Positions 1 through 6,983 of a stretch of 19,986 nucleotides of DNA are shown one piece after another (positions within the stretch are counted from its first letter, which is position 1; the number at the start of each line of letters is the position of its first letter). Origin of the DNA: Oleispira sp964022115 (GTDB taxonomy: Bacteria; Pseudomonadota; Gammaproteobacteria; Pseudomonadales; Oceanobacteraceae); the NCBI GenBank assembly GCA_964022115.1, contig CAXIBC010000055.1, forward strand, positions 1-19,986. The letters run 5' to 3'. The notes under the pieces were generated by a model that was not told where the DNA came from, ran no database searches, and was given only the letters and a program-made list of their open reading frames with translations. Position numbers and translations under genes: made by a program.

Positions 1-401
1 AACCACTTATTTTCGTGCATGTAGCGATGCATCCAGTAATACAAAAAATCATCGAGTAATACAAAAAGCAGCAACTGCGCCACAATAATGTACCAAACTG
101 GCAGCTCACCATTATGCACCCCTGTCACTTTTAACAGCGGCCAGCTCACTACCAATAGCGCCGCTAAAATGATGTTATTAATAATGATGCGACCAATAGA
201 AGGCAGTAGGAATTTTTTTATTTCGAACGGTTTTTGCTGAATTTTATATTTACGCAAGGCAATAGGATCGATCCAAGCAACAAGGGTCCAAGGAATAGCG
301 ACCGTCAAAAAAGCCGCCATGCTGATGGCCAGTGTGGCCATAGGGAACTGCCAAAACCATGGATCGTTATAAAACTCATGCCAGTAAGAGAATAAATCCA
401 T
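1..401 (-). CDS. Fatty acid hydroxylase / sterol desaturase family membrane protein (partial, C-terminus outside window)
   Basis: This is the N-terminal ~133 residues of a membrane protein whose C-terminus runs off the left edge. It starts with ATG at 401-399, preceded by the ribosome binding site AGGTGA (minus strand, complement of 405-410). The translation begins MDLFSYWHEFYNDPWF, has a hydrophobic segment at about residues 18-43 and others at about 73-92 and 103-120, and ends in YWMHRYMHENKW. The HRYMH signature is the first histidine box (HxxxH) of the fatty acid hydroxylase superfamily (PF04116), integral-membrane di-iron enzymes that hydroxylate or desaturate sterols, lipids or carotenoids. 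The remaining boxes lie outside the window, so the substrate cannot be inferred. It lies downstream of the MBL-fold gene on the same strand, 235 bases away, and may be expressed with it. Family assignment is good; exact function is unknown. Confidence 0.8.
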   Translation of the reverse strand, partial: MDLFSYWHEFYNDPWFWQFPMATLAISMAAFLTVAIPWTLVAWIDPIALRKYKIQQKPFEIKKFLLPSIGRIIINNIILAALLVVSWPLLKVTGVHNGELPVWYIIVAQLLLFVLLDDFLYYWMHRYMHENKW

Positions 402-499
402 ATTTCACCTGTTGTAATTGTTATTGTGAAAATAAAGTTACCGAGCAAGCTGAAACGAAACCAGCCTGCTAGGTACAGTAATTTAGGTAGCGAGTGTGT

Positions 500-577
500 G
501 AGGCAGGGATGCCTCGCCCAAGCCTACAGGGAGCGTATTTACGGCGGCTCGCGGAGTAAATACTGAACCTAGTAGGC
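500..577. repeat. Structured intergenic repeat element with two hairpins
   Basis: The first hairpin pairs GAGGCA (500-505) with TGCCTC (510-515) around a GGGA loop. The second has an inner stem of GTATTTAC (535-542) with GTAAATAC (556-563), enclosed by an outer stem of GCCTACAGG (522-530) with CCTAGTAGGC (568-577) that has one bulged A. Similar GC-rich imperfect palindromes occur as dispersed intergenic repeats in several gammaproteobacteria, and this one resembles such elements from memory. Only one copy was seen here. It may be a mobile or structural repeat, an mRNA stabiliser or a processing site between the two minus-strand genes. Confidence 0.6.
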
Positions 578-598
578 GTTTAATCGAGATGATTTAAT

Positions 599-655
599 CT
601 TTTAAGCGTTAACCTTTAATAGTTAACCTTTAATAGTTAATCTTTAAGCGTTAAC
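599..655. repeat. Four-unit 14-bp tandem repeat at the 3' end of the MBL-fold gene
   Basis: The units are 599-613 (CTTTTAAGCGTTAAC), 614-627 (CTTTAATAGTTAAC), 628-641 (CTTTAATAGTTAAT) and 642-655 (CTTTAAGCGTTAAC), an A-B-B-A arrangement. Three copies contain the palindrome GTTAAC. The stop codon of the minus-strand MBL-fold gene (639-637) lies in the third unit, so the array spans the end of the gene. The unit is not a multiple of three, so a change in copy number could shift the gene's terminal residues. Confidence 0.85.
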
Positions 656-1713
656 TGACCAAAGTGCAAATCACCATAGGTCACTGTAGGTTTATACCCT
701 GGGAAGCCCCAATAACCGGTCAGTTCCGATGAGTTCGCCATGTTCGGGAAATCGGTATGTACAGGGTGGTTACCCGCAATGGTTTTCTCAACGATCATCG
801 AAATATACTGCTCTAAACCACCTTCCAAGGTATTACCGTTTAAGATAACTTCCATGCCTGTTTGCTTAGCGTATTTTTTCAGCCCCGGAATACGCGAATG
901 CTCAGGTGCATAACAATCTGGGCCAACCCCATTTTCACTGGTGACTTTTAAACCTTCTGGGGTATGGGCGACAAACGAATGGTTACCTACGGTATGGCCC
1001 GGCGTTTGAATGAGCGCCAAACCCTCACCAACCATGACATCGCCTTCTAACTGAATGATACGATCTTCAGGAATGCCGGCTAATCCGTTAGGGCAATACC
1101 AATCAACTTGAGGTGCCATTAAGTTTTGCGCTGAATCCCACTCGTCTTTCATTACCAATAACTTAGCGTTTGGTAGAACGCCCGGGTTAGTGCCATCGCC
1201 TAACCATTTACGCAATTCCTGCGTATGTAAGTGGTCATAACTGATGTAATCAACATCTTCTGGTTTAAGGTTTAATTCTTTTAAACAACCTTCAACGGTA
1301 TTCATTTGCGGGGCGATGAATTTCTTTATTAAATCTTTAGCTGGGCCTGCTTTATCGGTCATGCGCTTAAAATAAGGAGTTTCTGCATTGCCTTCAGTAT
1401 CTGATGCAGACAGTAAAATCGTCTTTAAGCCTTCTTCAGTTTCCACTTGCACTACAAAGACGCGATTCACAATGTGGATAAATGGCATTGGGATAATATT
1501 ACAGTTTAAAAAAGCATACTTGCTTGGGTAGGGAACTCGAATCAGCTCCATACTGCGATAGAATTTAACTTGTGGCTTAGACAGCATATCTTCCCGGAAA
1601 GACACCGCGGCTTTGCGCATTTGATCTAAGCGATAGTGGGCGGTATGGCAGGTACGCGCTTGGTCAAAGTGAGTAATGGGCTTAAGGATGCTATTTTCTA
1701 CGGAATCGTTCAT
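637..1713 (-). CDS. Metallo-beta-lactamase-fold hydrolase-like protein
   Basis: This 358-residue soluble protein has no signal peptide. ATG at 1713 is preceded by AGGAAA (complement of 1718-1723), a good ribosome binding site. Features of the metallo-beta-lactamase fold are visible: a strand followed by YISYDHLHTQELRKWLG (about 156-172), where HLH (161-163) occupies the place of the HxHxDH metal motif, and TPGHTVGNHS (about 237-246) with H240 as a likely metal ligand. A later NHPVH (335-339) could supply a further histidine. The usual aspartate after the second histidine is replaced (HLHTQ), so the metal site may be unusual or incomplete. It is divergent from an AraC-family regulator with 147 bases between, and shares a strand with the downstream membrane hydroxylase, which suggests a small regulated catabolic unit. 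The substrate is not known. Confidence 0.75.
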   Translation of the reverse strand: MNDSVENSILKPITHFDQARTCHTAHYRLDQMRKAAVSFREDMLSKPQVKFYRSMELIRVPYPSKYAFLNCNIIPMPFIHIVNRVFVVQVETEEGLKTILLSASDTEGNAETPYFKRMTDKAGPAKDLIKKFIAPQMNTVEGCLKELNLKPEDVDYISYDHLHTQELRKWLGDGTNPGVLPNAKLLVMKDEWDSAQNLMAPQVDWYCPNGLAGIPEDRIIQLEGDVMVGEGLALIQTPGHTVGNHSFVAHTPEGLKVTSENGVGPDCYAPEHSRIPGLKKYAKQTGMEVILNGNTLEGGLEQYISMIVEKTIAGNHPVHTDFPNMANSSELTGYWGFPGYKPTVTYGDLHFGQLTLKD

Positions 1714-1860
1714 CGAGTTTCCTACTTATCGTTATTCTGGTTGAGATGCTGAGCTGTTGTGTTGTTTTAGTTGTTATTGTTTTTGTATTTCTTATATTGG
1801 TAATTGCAAAAAATCATAACCTGATTTAGCCTAATCTTATTTCTATATTACGACACTTAA
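1714..1860. promoter_or_regulatory. Divergent promoter region, MBL-fold gene / AraC regulator
   Basis: This AT-rich 147-base gap must hold the starts of transcription for both divergent genes. On the plus strand TATATT (1844-1849) resembles a -10 box, with CTGATT (1821-1826) a weak -35 at 17 bases. That would put the transcript start only a few bases before the TTG at 1861. On the minus strand CTTATA (1791-1796) reads TATAAG, a possible -10 for the MBL gene. No convincing AraC operator repeat could be picked out by eye. Confidence 0.3.
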
Positions 1861-2874
1861 TTGCTGGAAAGCGACGTGAAGGCGTTAGAGAACTATGTCA
1901 TCGGATCCTATATTAAGCCTGTATTGGAGGCTTACTTGCACCAACAGGGACGGTTATCGGTTTTGGCCGATACGTTAAAGGTATCGGATCTTTGGTTTTT
2001 TAAGCCACCCGAAAAGATTCCCATGGAGCAATATTTTCAACTATTGCTCAAAGCCAGTGAATTAGTGAATGATCCTCACTTGGGTATCAAGGTGGGGCAA
2101 TACACTAGCTTAGATGATTATGATGTTTTGGGTAAAGCACTAGAGAATACTCAGCGCCAGCAAGCAACCTTAGCGAAAGCGTTGCAGCAAGTCATGATGC
2201 TGGAACGGTTAGTACACCGTTTGGGGGATTCACGCATTGAAATGGAAGGTGATCATGTACGCTTCATTTGGCGGGCTCGTTTTCAACAGCACAAGGCCTC
2301 AAGACTGGTGAGTGAAAGCATGCTTGCAGGAATTTCACATTTGGCACAGGCTTTAGCAGGACGTTCAATTCCAATCTTAGATATTACCTTTGTTCATCCT
2401 TTACCCAAAGTGTATTCAGAGTCACTGTATCAGCAGGCATTTCGCGCCCAATGTCGCTTCGGTCAAAAATATAACAGTCTACTCATAGCAGCGGATGTTT
2501 TAGCTTGGCCATTAAAGCAATCAGCTGGTGTGGTGGCCGACGTTGATAAAAATGCAGAGCAAAACATTACAGAGCAGGTGGTAGCGCAGCTTAAATCCAG
2601 TTTGATGAGTGCACCTAAGTTGTCACAAATAGCCGCGATGTTAGGGCTGAACGAACGCAGCTTGCAAAGAAAGTTAAAAGCGGAGGGGTACAGTTTTCAG
2701 CAATTATTAGCTCAGGTTCGCCAGCAACAAGCGTGTGATTATTTACAATACTCAAACCTTAATGTGTTAAATATAAGTCACTTGTTGGGCTTTAAAGAGC
2801 AAAGTTCATTTAACCATTTTTTTACCCAGCAAGTGGGGATGTCACCCCTGCAATATAAGGCTGAAAAAAGTTAG
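1861..2874 (+). CDS. AraC family transcriptional regulator (arabinose-binding-like N-terminal domain)
   Basis: This 337-residue protein has a C-terminal AraC/XylS double helix-turn-helix at about residues 250-335. The first helix pair is around LSQIAAMLGLNERSLQRKL; the second contains ISHLLGFKEQSSFNHFF followed by GMSPLQYK, the classic end of the family. The N-terminal ~200 residues (PMEQYFQLLLKASELVNDPHLGIKVGQY) match the ligand-sensing domain of OruR/ArgR-like AraC proteins (PF12625). The frame opens with TTG at 1861 directly after an in-frame TAA. There is no ATG near, and GTG at 1876, with GGAAAG at 1866-1871, is a plausible alternative start. It is divergent from the MBL-fold gene and probably controls it. 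Its stop overlaps the stop of the convergent sulP gene by 4 bases. Confidence 0.9.
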   Translation: MLESDVKALENYVIGSYIKPVLEAYLHQQGRLSVLADTLKVSDLWFFKPPEKIPMEQYFQLLLKASELVNDPHLGIKVGQYTSLDDYDVLGKALENTQRQQATLAKALQQVMMLERLVHRLGDSRIEMEGDHVRFIWRARFQQHKASRLVSESMLAGISHLAQALAGRSIPILDITFVHPLPKVYSESLYQQAFRAQCRFGQKYNSLLIAADVLAWPLKQSAGVVADVDKNAEQNITEQVVAQLKSSLMSAPKLSQIAAMLGLNERSLQRKLKAEGYSFQQLLAQVRQQQACDYLQYSNLNVLNISHLLGFKEQSSFNHFFTQQVGMSPLQYKAEKS

Positions 2875-4625
2875 CGCGTAGTTAAATCTTTCCATGCCTG
2901 GTGGTGGCTTAAATAAATATTTCCCGTTAGCTTGGTAATAAACTCACTGCGTTGTAAGCGGTCCATGACAGGGCCTTTCACTTCCGATAGGTGAAAATCA
3001 ATTTCGGCTTCTTTTAAATATTGATTTACAGAAATTAAACTTTCAATTGCACTAACATCAATGTCGTTAATGGCTGAGCAGGTTAAAATTAAATGTTTAG
3101 CTTTAGGGTTCTCGGCAACGATCTGGTTAACTTTATCCGCCAAAAAACGGGCATTAGCAAAGTATAAACTGGCATCGATTCGTAGGGATAAAATGCGGTC
3201 ATCTGTGATGACATTATGGCGTTCAATATTACGAAAATGTTCGGTATTAGGCACTAGGCCTAATAGCGCAACGTGAGGTGAACTTGAGCGATATAAATGC
3301 AAGGCAATTGAAATGAAGATACCTACGATTAAACCCCACTCTAATCCCTGAATTAAGGTGAGGCTAAAGGTGATGATTAACGCTGAGAAGTCTTGCAAGC
3401 TATAAGCATAAGTACGTTTCATCGCGCCGAAATCGAATAATGAAATAACGGCCAGCAGAATCATTGCGGCTAATGTCACGATCGGTAAATAATATAAATA
3501 GGGGGTTAAAAATAAACAGCAAAGAAAAATACTGATAGCGGTCAAAGCACTCGCGGCGGGAGTTTTCGCCCCAGCGTTAAAGCTCACAGCAGAGCGCGAT
3601 AAGCTAGCGGAAACTGGGAATGCAGAGCTTAAACCAGCGGATAGATTGGCGACTCCTAGTGCAATGGCTTCTTGATTTGGATTAATTCGTTGCCTTTGTT
3701 TAGCGGCAAACGTTTGCGCCGCCGATAATGAACTAATAAAGCCTATGATGCTGATTAAGAGCGCTGAATTTAATAGTCCTTTCCAGTCTTGCTGAGTAAG
3801 CTCTAGAGCTTGCCAGTGTGGGATGGATAAATTAGGTAAACCCACGGGAATATCGCCGACTACCATAATACCGTATTGGGTTAAGTCAAACGCATATACC
3901 GCCATAGAAGAAAGAATCATGGCTAATACTGGCGTGACTTTACTCAAGCTATCGGCCAATAAGTCGTGCTGACTCAGTCGATAAATAAACGCGCGTAGTA
4001 GCTTAGGTACCCAGTATAAAAAGAGGATAAGAATAATCGTTAGCAGTAACGTGTTGCTGTGGATTTGGTCAAACTTTTGCAGCACAATTTCTAAAGTCTG
4101 AATAAAATTATGACTGTGAATAGAAATGCCTAAAATGCTACCAAACTGACTAGAAGCAATAATAATTGCCGAGGCTGATATAAAGCCGGTGACAACCGGA
4201 AAACTTATAAAGTTGGTTAAAAAACCGAAACGAAATAAACCAAAGGTTAATAAACAGATCCCACTCAGCAGGGCCAAAATAGAGGCTGAGATCAGCATTT
4301 GTTCGGGGCTATAATGATTGTTGGCAAATAAGGTTGCTAACGCGGTAGCGGTCATGATGGAGGTAATGGCGAACGGTCCTACAGACAGTGGGCCACTGGA
4401 ACCCAATAATGCATAGGCAATAAGGGGTAATAAGCTCGCGTAGAGACCCGCTTGGGGAGGTAAGCCCGCGAGCATGGCATAAGCGAGAGATTGTGGAATT
4501 AACATCATGCTAATAACAAGGGCGGCGATGCAATCGTCGAGAAAGGTTACTCTATTATAATCTTTGGACCACTTTAACAAGGGAAATTTCGCCTGCCTTT
4601 GCTTATGGAAGAATGAGTATAGCAT
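2871..4625 (-). CDS. SulP family inorganic anion transporter with C-terminal STAS domain
   Basis: This 584-residue transporter has a typical SulP start: a conserved stretch at about residues 28-82 containing IPQSLAYAMLAGLPPQAGLYASL and GSSGPLSVGPFA. About a dozen hydrophobic segments follow to about residue 450. A STAS domain occupies about 478-580, with the DIDVSAIESL element. The family moves sulfate, bicarbonate or other anions across the inner membrane; the substrate cannot be told from sequence. ATG at 4625 has no clear ribosome binding site. It lies 83 bases downstream of the NqrC-like gene on the same strand and is probably the last gene of a cytochrome-nqrC-sulP transcript. Its length is normal for bacterial SulP proteins. 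It ends in a 4-base overlap with the convergent AraC gene, leaving no room for a terminator between them. Confidence 0.93.
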   Translation of the reverse strand: MLYSFFHKQRQAKFPLLKWSKDYNRVTFLDDCIAALVISMMLIPQSLAYAMLAGLPPQAGLYASLLPLIAYALLGSSGPLSVGPFAITSIMTATALATLFANNHYSPEQMLISASILALLSGICLLTFGLFRFGFLTNFISFPVVTGFISASAIIIASSQFGSILGISIHSHNFIQTLEIVLQKFDQIHSNTLLLTIILILFLYWVPKLLRAFIYRLSQHDLLADSLSKVTPVLAMILSSMAVYAFDLTQYGIMVVGDIPVGLPNLSIPHWQALELTQQDWKGLLNSALLISIIGFISSLSAAQTFAAKQRQRINPNQEAIALGVANLSAGLSSAFPVSASLSRSAVSFNAGAKTPAASALTAISIFLCCLFLTPYLYYLPIVTLAAMILLAVISLFDFGAMKRTYAYSLQDFSALIITFSLTLIQGLEWGLIVGIFISIALHLYRSSSPHVALLGLVPNTEHFRNIERHNVITDDRILSLRIDASLYFANARFLADKVNQIVAENPKAKHLILTCSAINDIDVSAIESLISVNQYLKEAEIDFHLSEVKGPVMDRLQRSEFITKLTGNIYLSHHQAWKDLTTR

Positions 4626-4644
4626 TTAACGAGAGTGCTTTTAA

Positions 4645-4726
4645 GCGCAGAAAATACGCTGGTTTTGGGGTTGTGGCGGTTGAATACCTTGCTAATGCCG
4701 TAACCCGATTATTGGTTTTTCTGCGC
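4645..4726. repeat. 10-bp inverted repeat flanking the nqrC-sulP gap
   Basis: GCGCAGAAAA (4645-4654) and TTTTCTGCGC (4717-4726) are perfect reverse complements separated by 62 bases. One arm encodes the last residues of the NqrC-like protein and the other lies about 20 bases upstream of the sulP start. In the mRNA they could pair and loop out the intergenic region. A role in separating expression of the two genes is inference. Confidence 0.4.
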
Positions 4727-5572
4727 GCTGAAATTTTTAAGATAAGGGCCAAAACCTTGATCGCTCAACCAATAACGCACAATGTTATGGACGCTGCGGC
4801 TGGTCCATGTGGCACCAGAAAGAGCATCCACTTCATAATTCGCCGCTTGGCTATCGGCTGCTACTTTGCCCCGAGCGACACCAATTCGGAGTTTGCCCTC
4901 AGCATCACGCACTTTAATTCCATGCCATTGGTTGAGCCATAGCTGATCATTCACTTGTGCGCCTAACCCAGGCGTTTCACCATGTTGATAAAAGCTTAAT
5001 CCGATGACGGTATTCGCATCGGCGTCGAGACCAAGATAACCATACAGAGTCGAAGCAAAACCCTTTCCATGGATGGGCAAGATAATAAACCTAATTCTAT
5101 TATTATTTCGTACTAGGTAAACAGGGGCATATTTAGCACGGCGTTTAAGCTTGGCTATGTCGTCGATGGGCGAGATGCTAATACTGTGCTCTGGATCTCG
5201 CTCGGCTTTATACTGGTCATAAGTATCAGGGTTAATGGTTGGGTTATAGTGCCCAGTGGCGAGATTGACCAATCGTACTTCGACGTATTGCGCCCCCACG
5301 GTGGTAAAAAATTCTTTTATATTGGGCTGGCGTTCTATTATCTCTAGCAGTTTTTGCCGTTGCTCTTGCTCTATATTGGCGAGCTGAATAGGTTTTAAAA
5401 GAACAACCGAAACCGAGACGATAAGGCCACAGATTAGGCTGATCGAGAGCGCCATTATAAAGGTATTAGTCAGGCTATTTTTGGGTAACGTACGTAGCTT
5501 ATCGAACCACTTACTAATATGGATAAATTTAGTTCTCTTCTCTTTATGAGGCGACATATTATGAGGCGACAT
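4709..5572 (-). CDS. Orphan NqrC-like covalent-FMN protein (Na+-NADH:quinone reductase subunit C homologue)
   Basis: This 287-residue protein is anchored by one transmembrane helix at about 34-60, with the rest predicted outside the cytoplasm. HGETPGLGA (187-195) and SGATWTS (242-248) are the FMN-binding signatures. T245 in SGAT is the expected site of covalent FMN attachment by the flavin transferase ApbE. The end, RYWLSDQGFGPYL, matches the NqrC C-terminus rather than RnfG. Normally NqrC works with NqrA, B, D, E and F in a sodium-pumping complex, but no other nqr gene is present. Instead its neighbours are an octaheme cytochrome (upstream, 56 bases) and SulP (downstream). It may pass electrons between a membrane donor and the periplasmic cytochrome; that is inference. 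The first ATG (5572) follows a G-rich site (complement of 5584-5590). The first ten residues are a duplicated MSPH(N/K) unit. Confidence 0.85.
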   Translation of the reverse strand: MSPHNMSPHKEKRTKFIHISKWFDKLRTLPKNSLTNTFIMALSISLICGLIVSVSVVLLKPIQLANIEQEQRQKLLEIIERQPNIKEFFTTVGAQYVEVRLVNLATGHYNPTINPDTYDQYKAERDPEHSISISPIDDIAKLKRRAKYAPVYLVRNNNRIRFIILPIHGKGFASTLYGYLGLDADANTVIGLSFYQHGETPGLGAQVNDQLWLNQWHGIKVRDAEGKLRIGVARGKVAADSQAANYEVDALSGATWTSRSVHNIVRYWLSDQGFGPYLKNFSAQKNQ

Positions 5573-5583
5573 AGCTCTATGTC
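5544..5583. repeat. 15-bp-period duplication and palindrome over the nqrC-like start codon
   Basis: TTATGAGGCGACAT occurs at 5544-5557 and again at 5559-5572, an in-frame duplication that repeats the start codon and gives MSPHN-MSPHK. The outer start codon also lies in the palindrome GACATAG-CT-CTATGTC (5568-5583), which could fold over the initiation site. Confidence 0.7.
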
Positions 5584-5628
5584 CCCCTGGGAATACTTGC
5601 GAGTAGGGTCGCCCTGATTAAAAGGGTA

Positions 5629-6732
5629 TTAATGAATACGCTGCGCATGGGTACGTGCCCAATCCATATCCTGGTCGCTATGGCATTGTAAACAGCCATA
5701 ATCTAGAGTGAGATAAGCCTTGTTATCGTTATCAAGACGGACGAATTTGCCGTCATCGGTAAACATATTCCAATTAGGATCGCGGGTGATGCGATGGATG
5801 TGCGTACGCAGATCGCCTTTGGGGACTGTGCCTCCTTTATAGGCTATGGTAGACGATATTGCCGACGTTACAGCAAAAGGCATATGGCACGAAGTGCAGG
5901 CCATATTCGCTTTAGAGGGCAGTTTTATTTGCACCTTGTTATGACAGTGCTTACAAGTATCTTCATCACCCTTGTAACCCCCCATTGCATATCGAGTGCT
6001 CTGATGTGGGTTGTGACAAGTGCCACAACTAAAAGCCTTATGAGGTGATGCTAATAAATCTTCATATTGCTCGTGGTGCTTGATCAGTCCACCACTGGCA
6101 TCGATAGTCGTAGGCTCTCCCCGAGCATGGCAGTGGCCACAATTTTCTGTCATTGTGGGTTTCACTTTTGTCGGCGTGGCTAGGTGTTCTGCACTAGGCC
6201 CATGGCATGCTTCACAAGTCACCCCAGGCTCTTTCCAAGTGCCATGGATACCGGGCAAATTATCTTGATGCGGGCCTTTAGGGCCTGTCGCTTGCCAGCC
6301 CGTGACATGGCATTCACCACAGGTATAGGGTTTTGAAGAGGGGGTTTTGCCGTCATAAGCGACCCAATGAGGCGCTTTATTATGAGATGGGTTGAGCAGA
6401 TTATATTGTTGTCCTTCTCCTGTAAGAATGTACCCCTGCTGATTTAAAAAGCGTGCTTTCCAACCGAAGCCACCAATCACGTAAGAAATATCGTTCCATT
6501 TAAGACCTGCTGGTGGATGAGGAATACCCGCAGAAGTATTAATAGGGTAAGAGGGTGGGCCAGCGGTAATCTTGTTTAGCTTATAGGGGTGGCCACTCTT
6601 CATATACGCAGTATAAATGTTTGCATGACAAGCCTTACAGCTCTCAGAGCCAGCAAACTCTGCCCTAACGGATGCTCCGAGTGCAACTAACAAAGCGAAC
6701 ATACAGCTATAGCGCAGCAGATTCCAATGCAT
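5629..6732 (-). CDS. Periplasmic octaheme c-type cytochrome (cytochrome c554-like)
   Basis: This 367-residue protein has a signal peptide (residues 1-24, cut after SVRA) and eight CXXCH heme-binding motifs. Their histidines are at 36, 142, 177, 202, 240, 264, 283 and 351. The N-terminal SCKACHANIYTAYMKSGHPY and the later GVTCEACHGPS resemble the cytochrome c554 family of multiheme proteins. No CXXCK variant site is present, so it is not an obvious NrfA-, Otr- or MccA-type catalytic enzyme and is more likely an electron carrier or an uncharacterised reductase. It starts at ATG 6732 behind a strong site, AGGTGAG (complement of 6738-6744). It is the first gene of the probable cytochrome-nqrC-sulP transcript and is divergent from an Lrp/AsnC regulator. 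Redox partner and substrate are unknown. Confidence 0.92.
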   Translation of the reverse strand: MHWNLLRYSCMFALLVALGASVRAEFAGSESCKACHANIYTAYMKSGHPYKLNKITAGPPSYPINTSAGIPHPPAGLKWNDISYVIGGFGWKARFLNQQGYILTGEGQQYNLLNPSHNKAPHWVAYDGKTPSSKPYTCGECHVTGWQATGPKGPHQDNLPGIHGTWKEPGVTCEACHGPSAEHLATPTKVKPTMTENCGHCHARGEPTTIDASGGLIKHHEQYEDLLASPHKAFSCGTCHNPHQSTRYAMGGYKGDEDTCKHCHNKVQIKLPSKANMACTSCHMPFAVTSAISSTIAYKGGTVPKGDLRTHIHRITRDPNWNMFTDDGKFVRLDNDNKAYLTLDYGCLQCHSDQDMDWARTHAQRIH

Positions 6733-6983
6733 ATTAGCTCACCTCATGACCTTGAATAGAGCTCGAATAAAAACTGAGTCTTATGGATACTAGCTTAGGA
6801 CGGATAGCTATTATTGAGTGATGTTTGCCCTAGGTACTGGCCTTGTAGGAGCAATGATTCTAAAAAATTAATCTTTAAGCTTTATATTCTATAAGTTATA
6901 GAGTGCTACCTAGGTGTAATTAATTAGATTAAATCACCCTATATTGTGCATAATGAAGTGGTAATTTTTGTAAGGTTCTAATA
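6733..6983. promoter_or_regulatory. Divergent promoter region between the octaheme cytochrome and Lrp genes
   Basis: This 251-base gap contains no gene. It becomes AT-rich toward the Lrp side. The perfect 13-bp palindrome CTATAA-G-TTATAG (6889-6901) is a candidate operator. TATATT (6940-6945) and CATAAT (6949-6954) resemble -10 boxes for the lrp-like gene but lack a good -35. The layout fits an Lrp-type protein controlling itself and the divergent cytochrome gene, which is inference. Confidence 0.4.

Noticed and set aside
500..577. Rho-independent terminator for the MBL-fold gene
   Set aside because: The hairpins lack a following T-run on the minus strand.
4613..4942. Plus-strand open frame of 109 codons
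   Set aside because: It lies opposite the end of the NqrC-like gene and the start of sulP, and shows no recognisable domain. The minus-strand frames carry clear family motifs.
4709..5572. A complete Nqr operon
   Set aside because: Only the subunit C homologue is present; the flanking genes are a cytochrome and a SulP transporter, not nqrB, nqrD or nqrE.
5629..6732. Octaheme tetrathionate or hydroxylamine reductase, or MccA-type sulfite reductase
   Set aside because: All eight sites are plain CXXCH, with no CXXCK or extended heme site, and the N-terminal motif fits cytochrome c554-like carriers, so a catalytic name is not supported.
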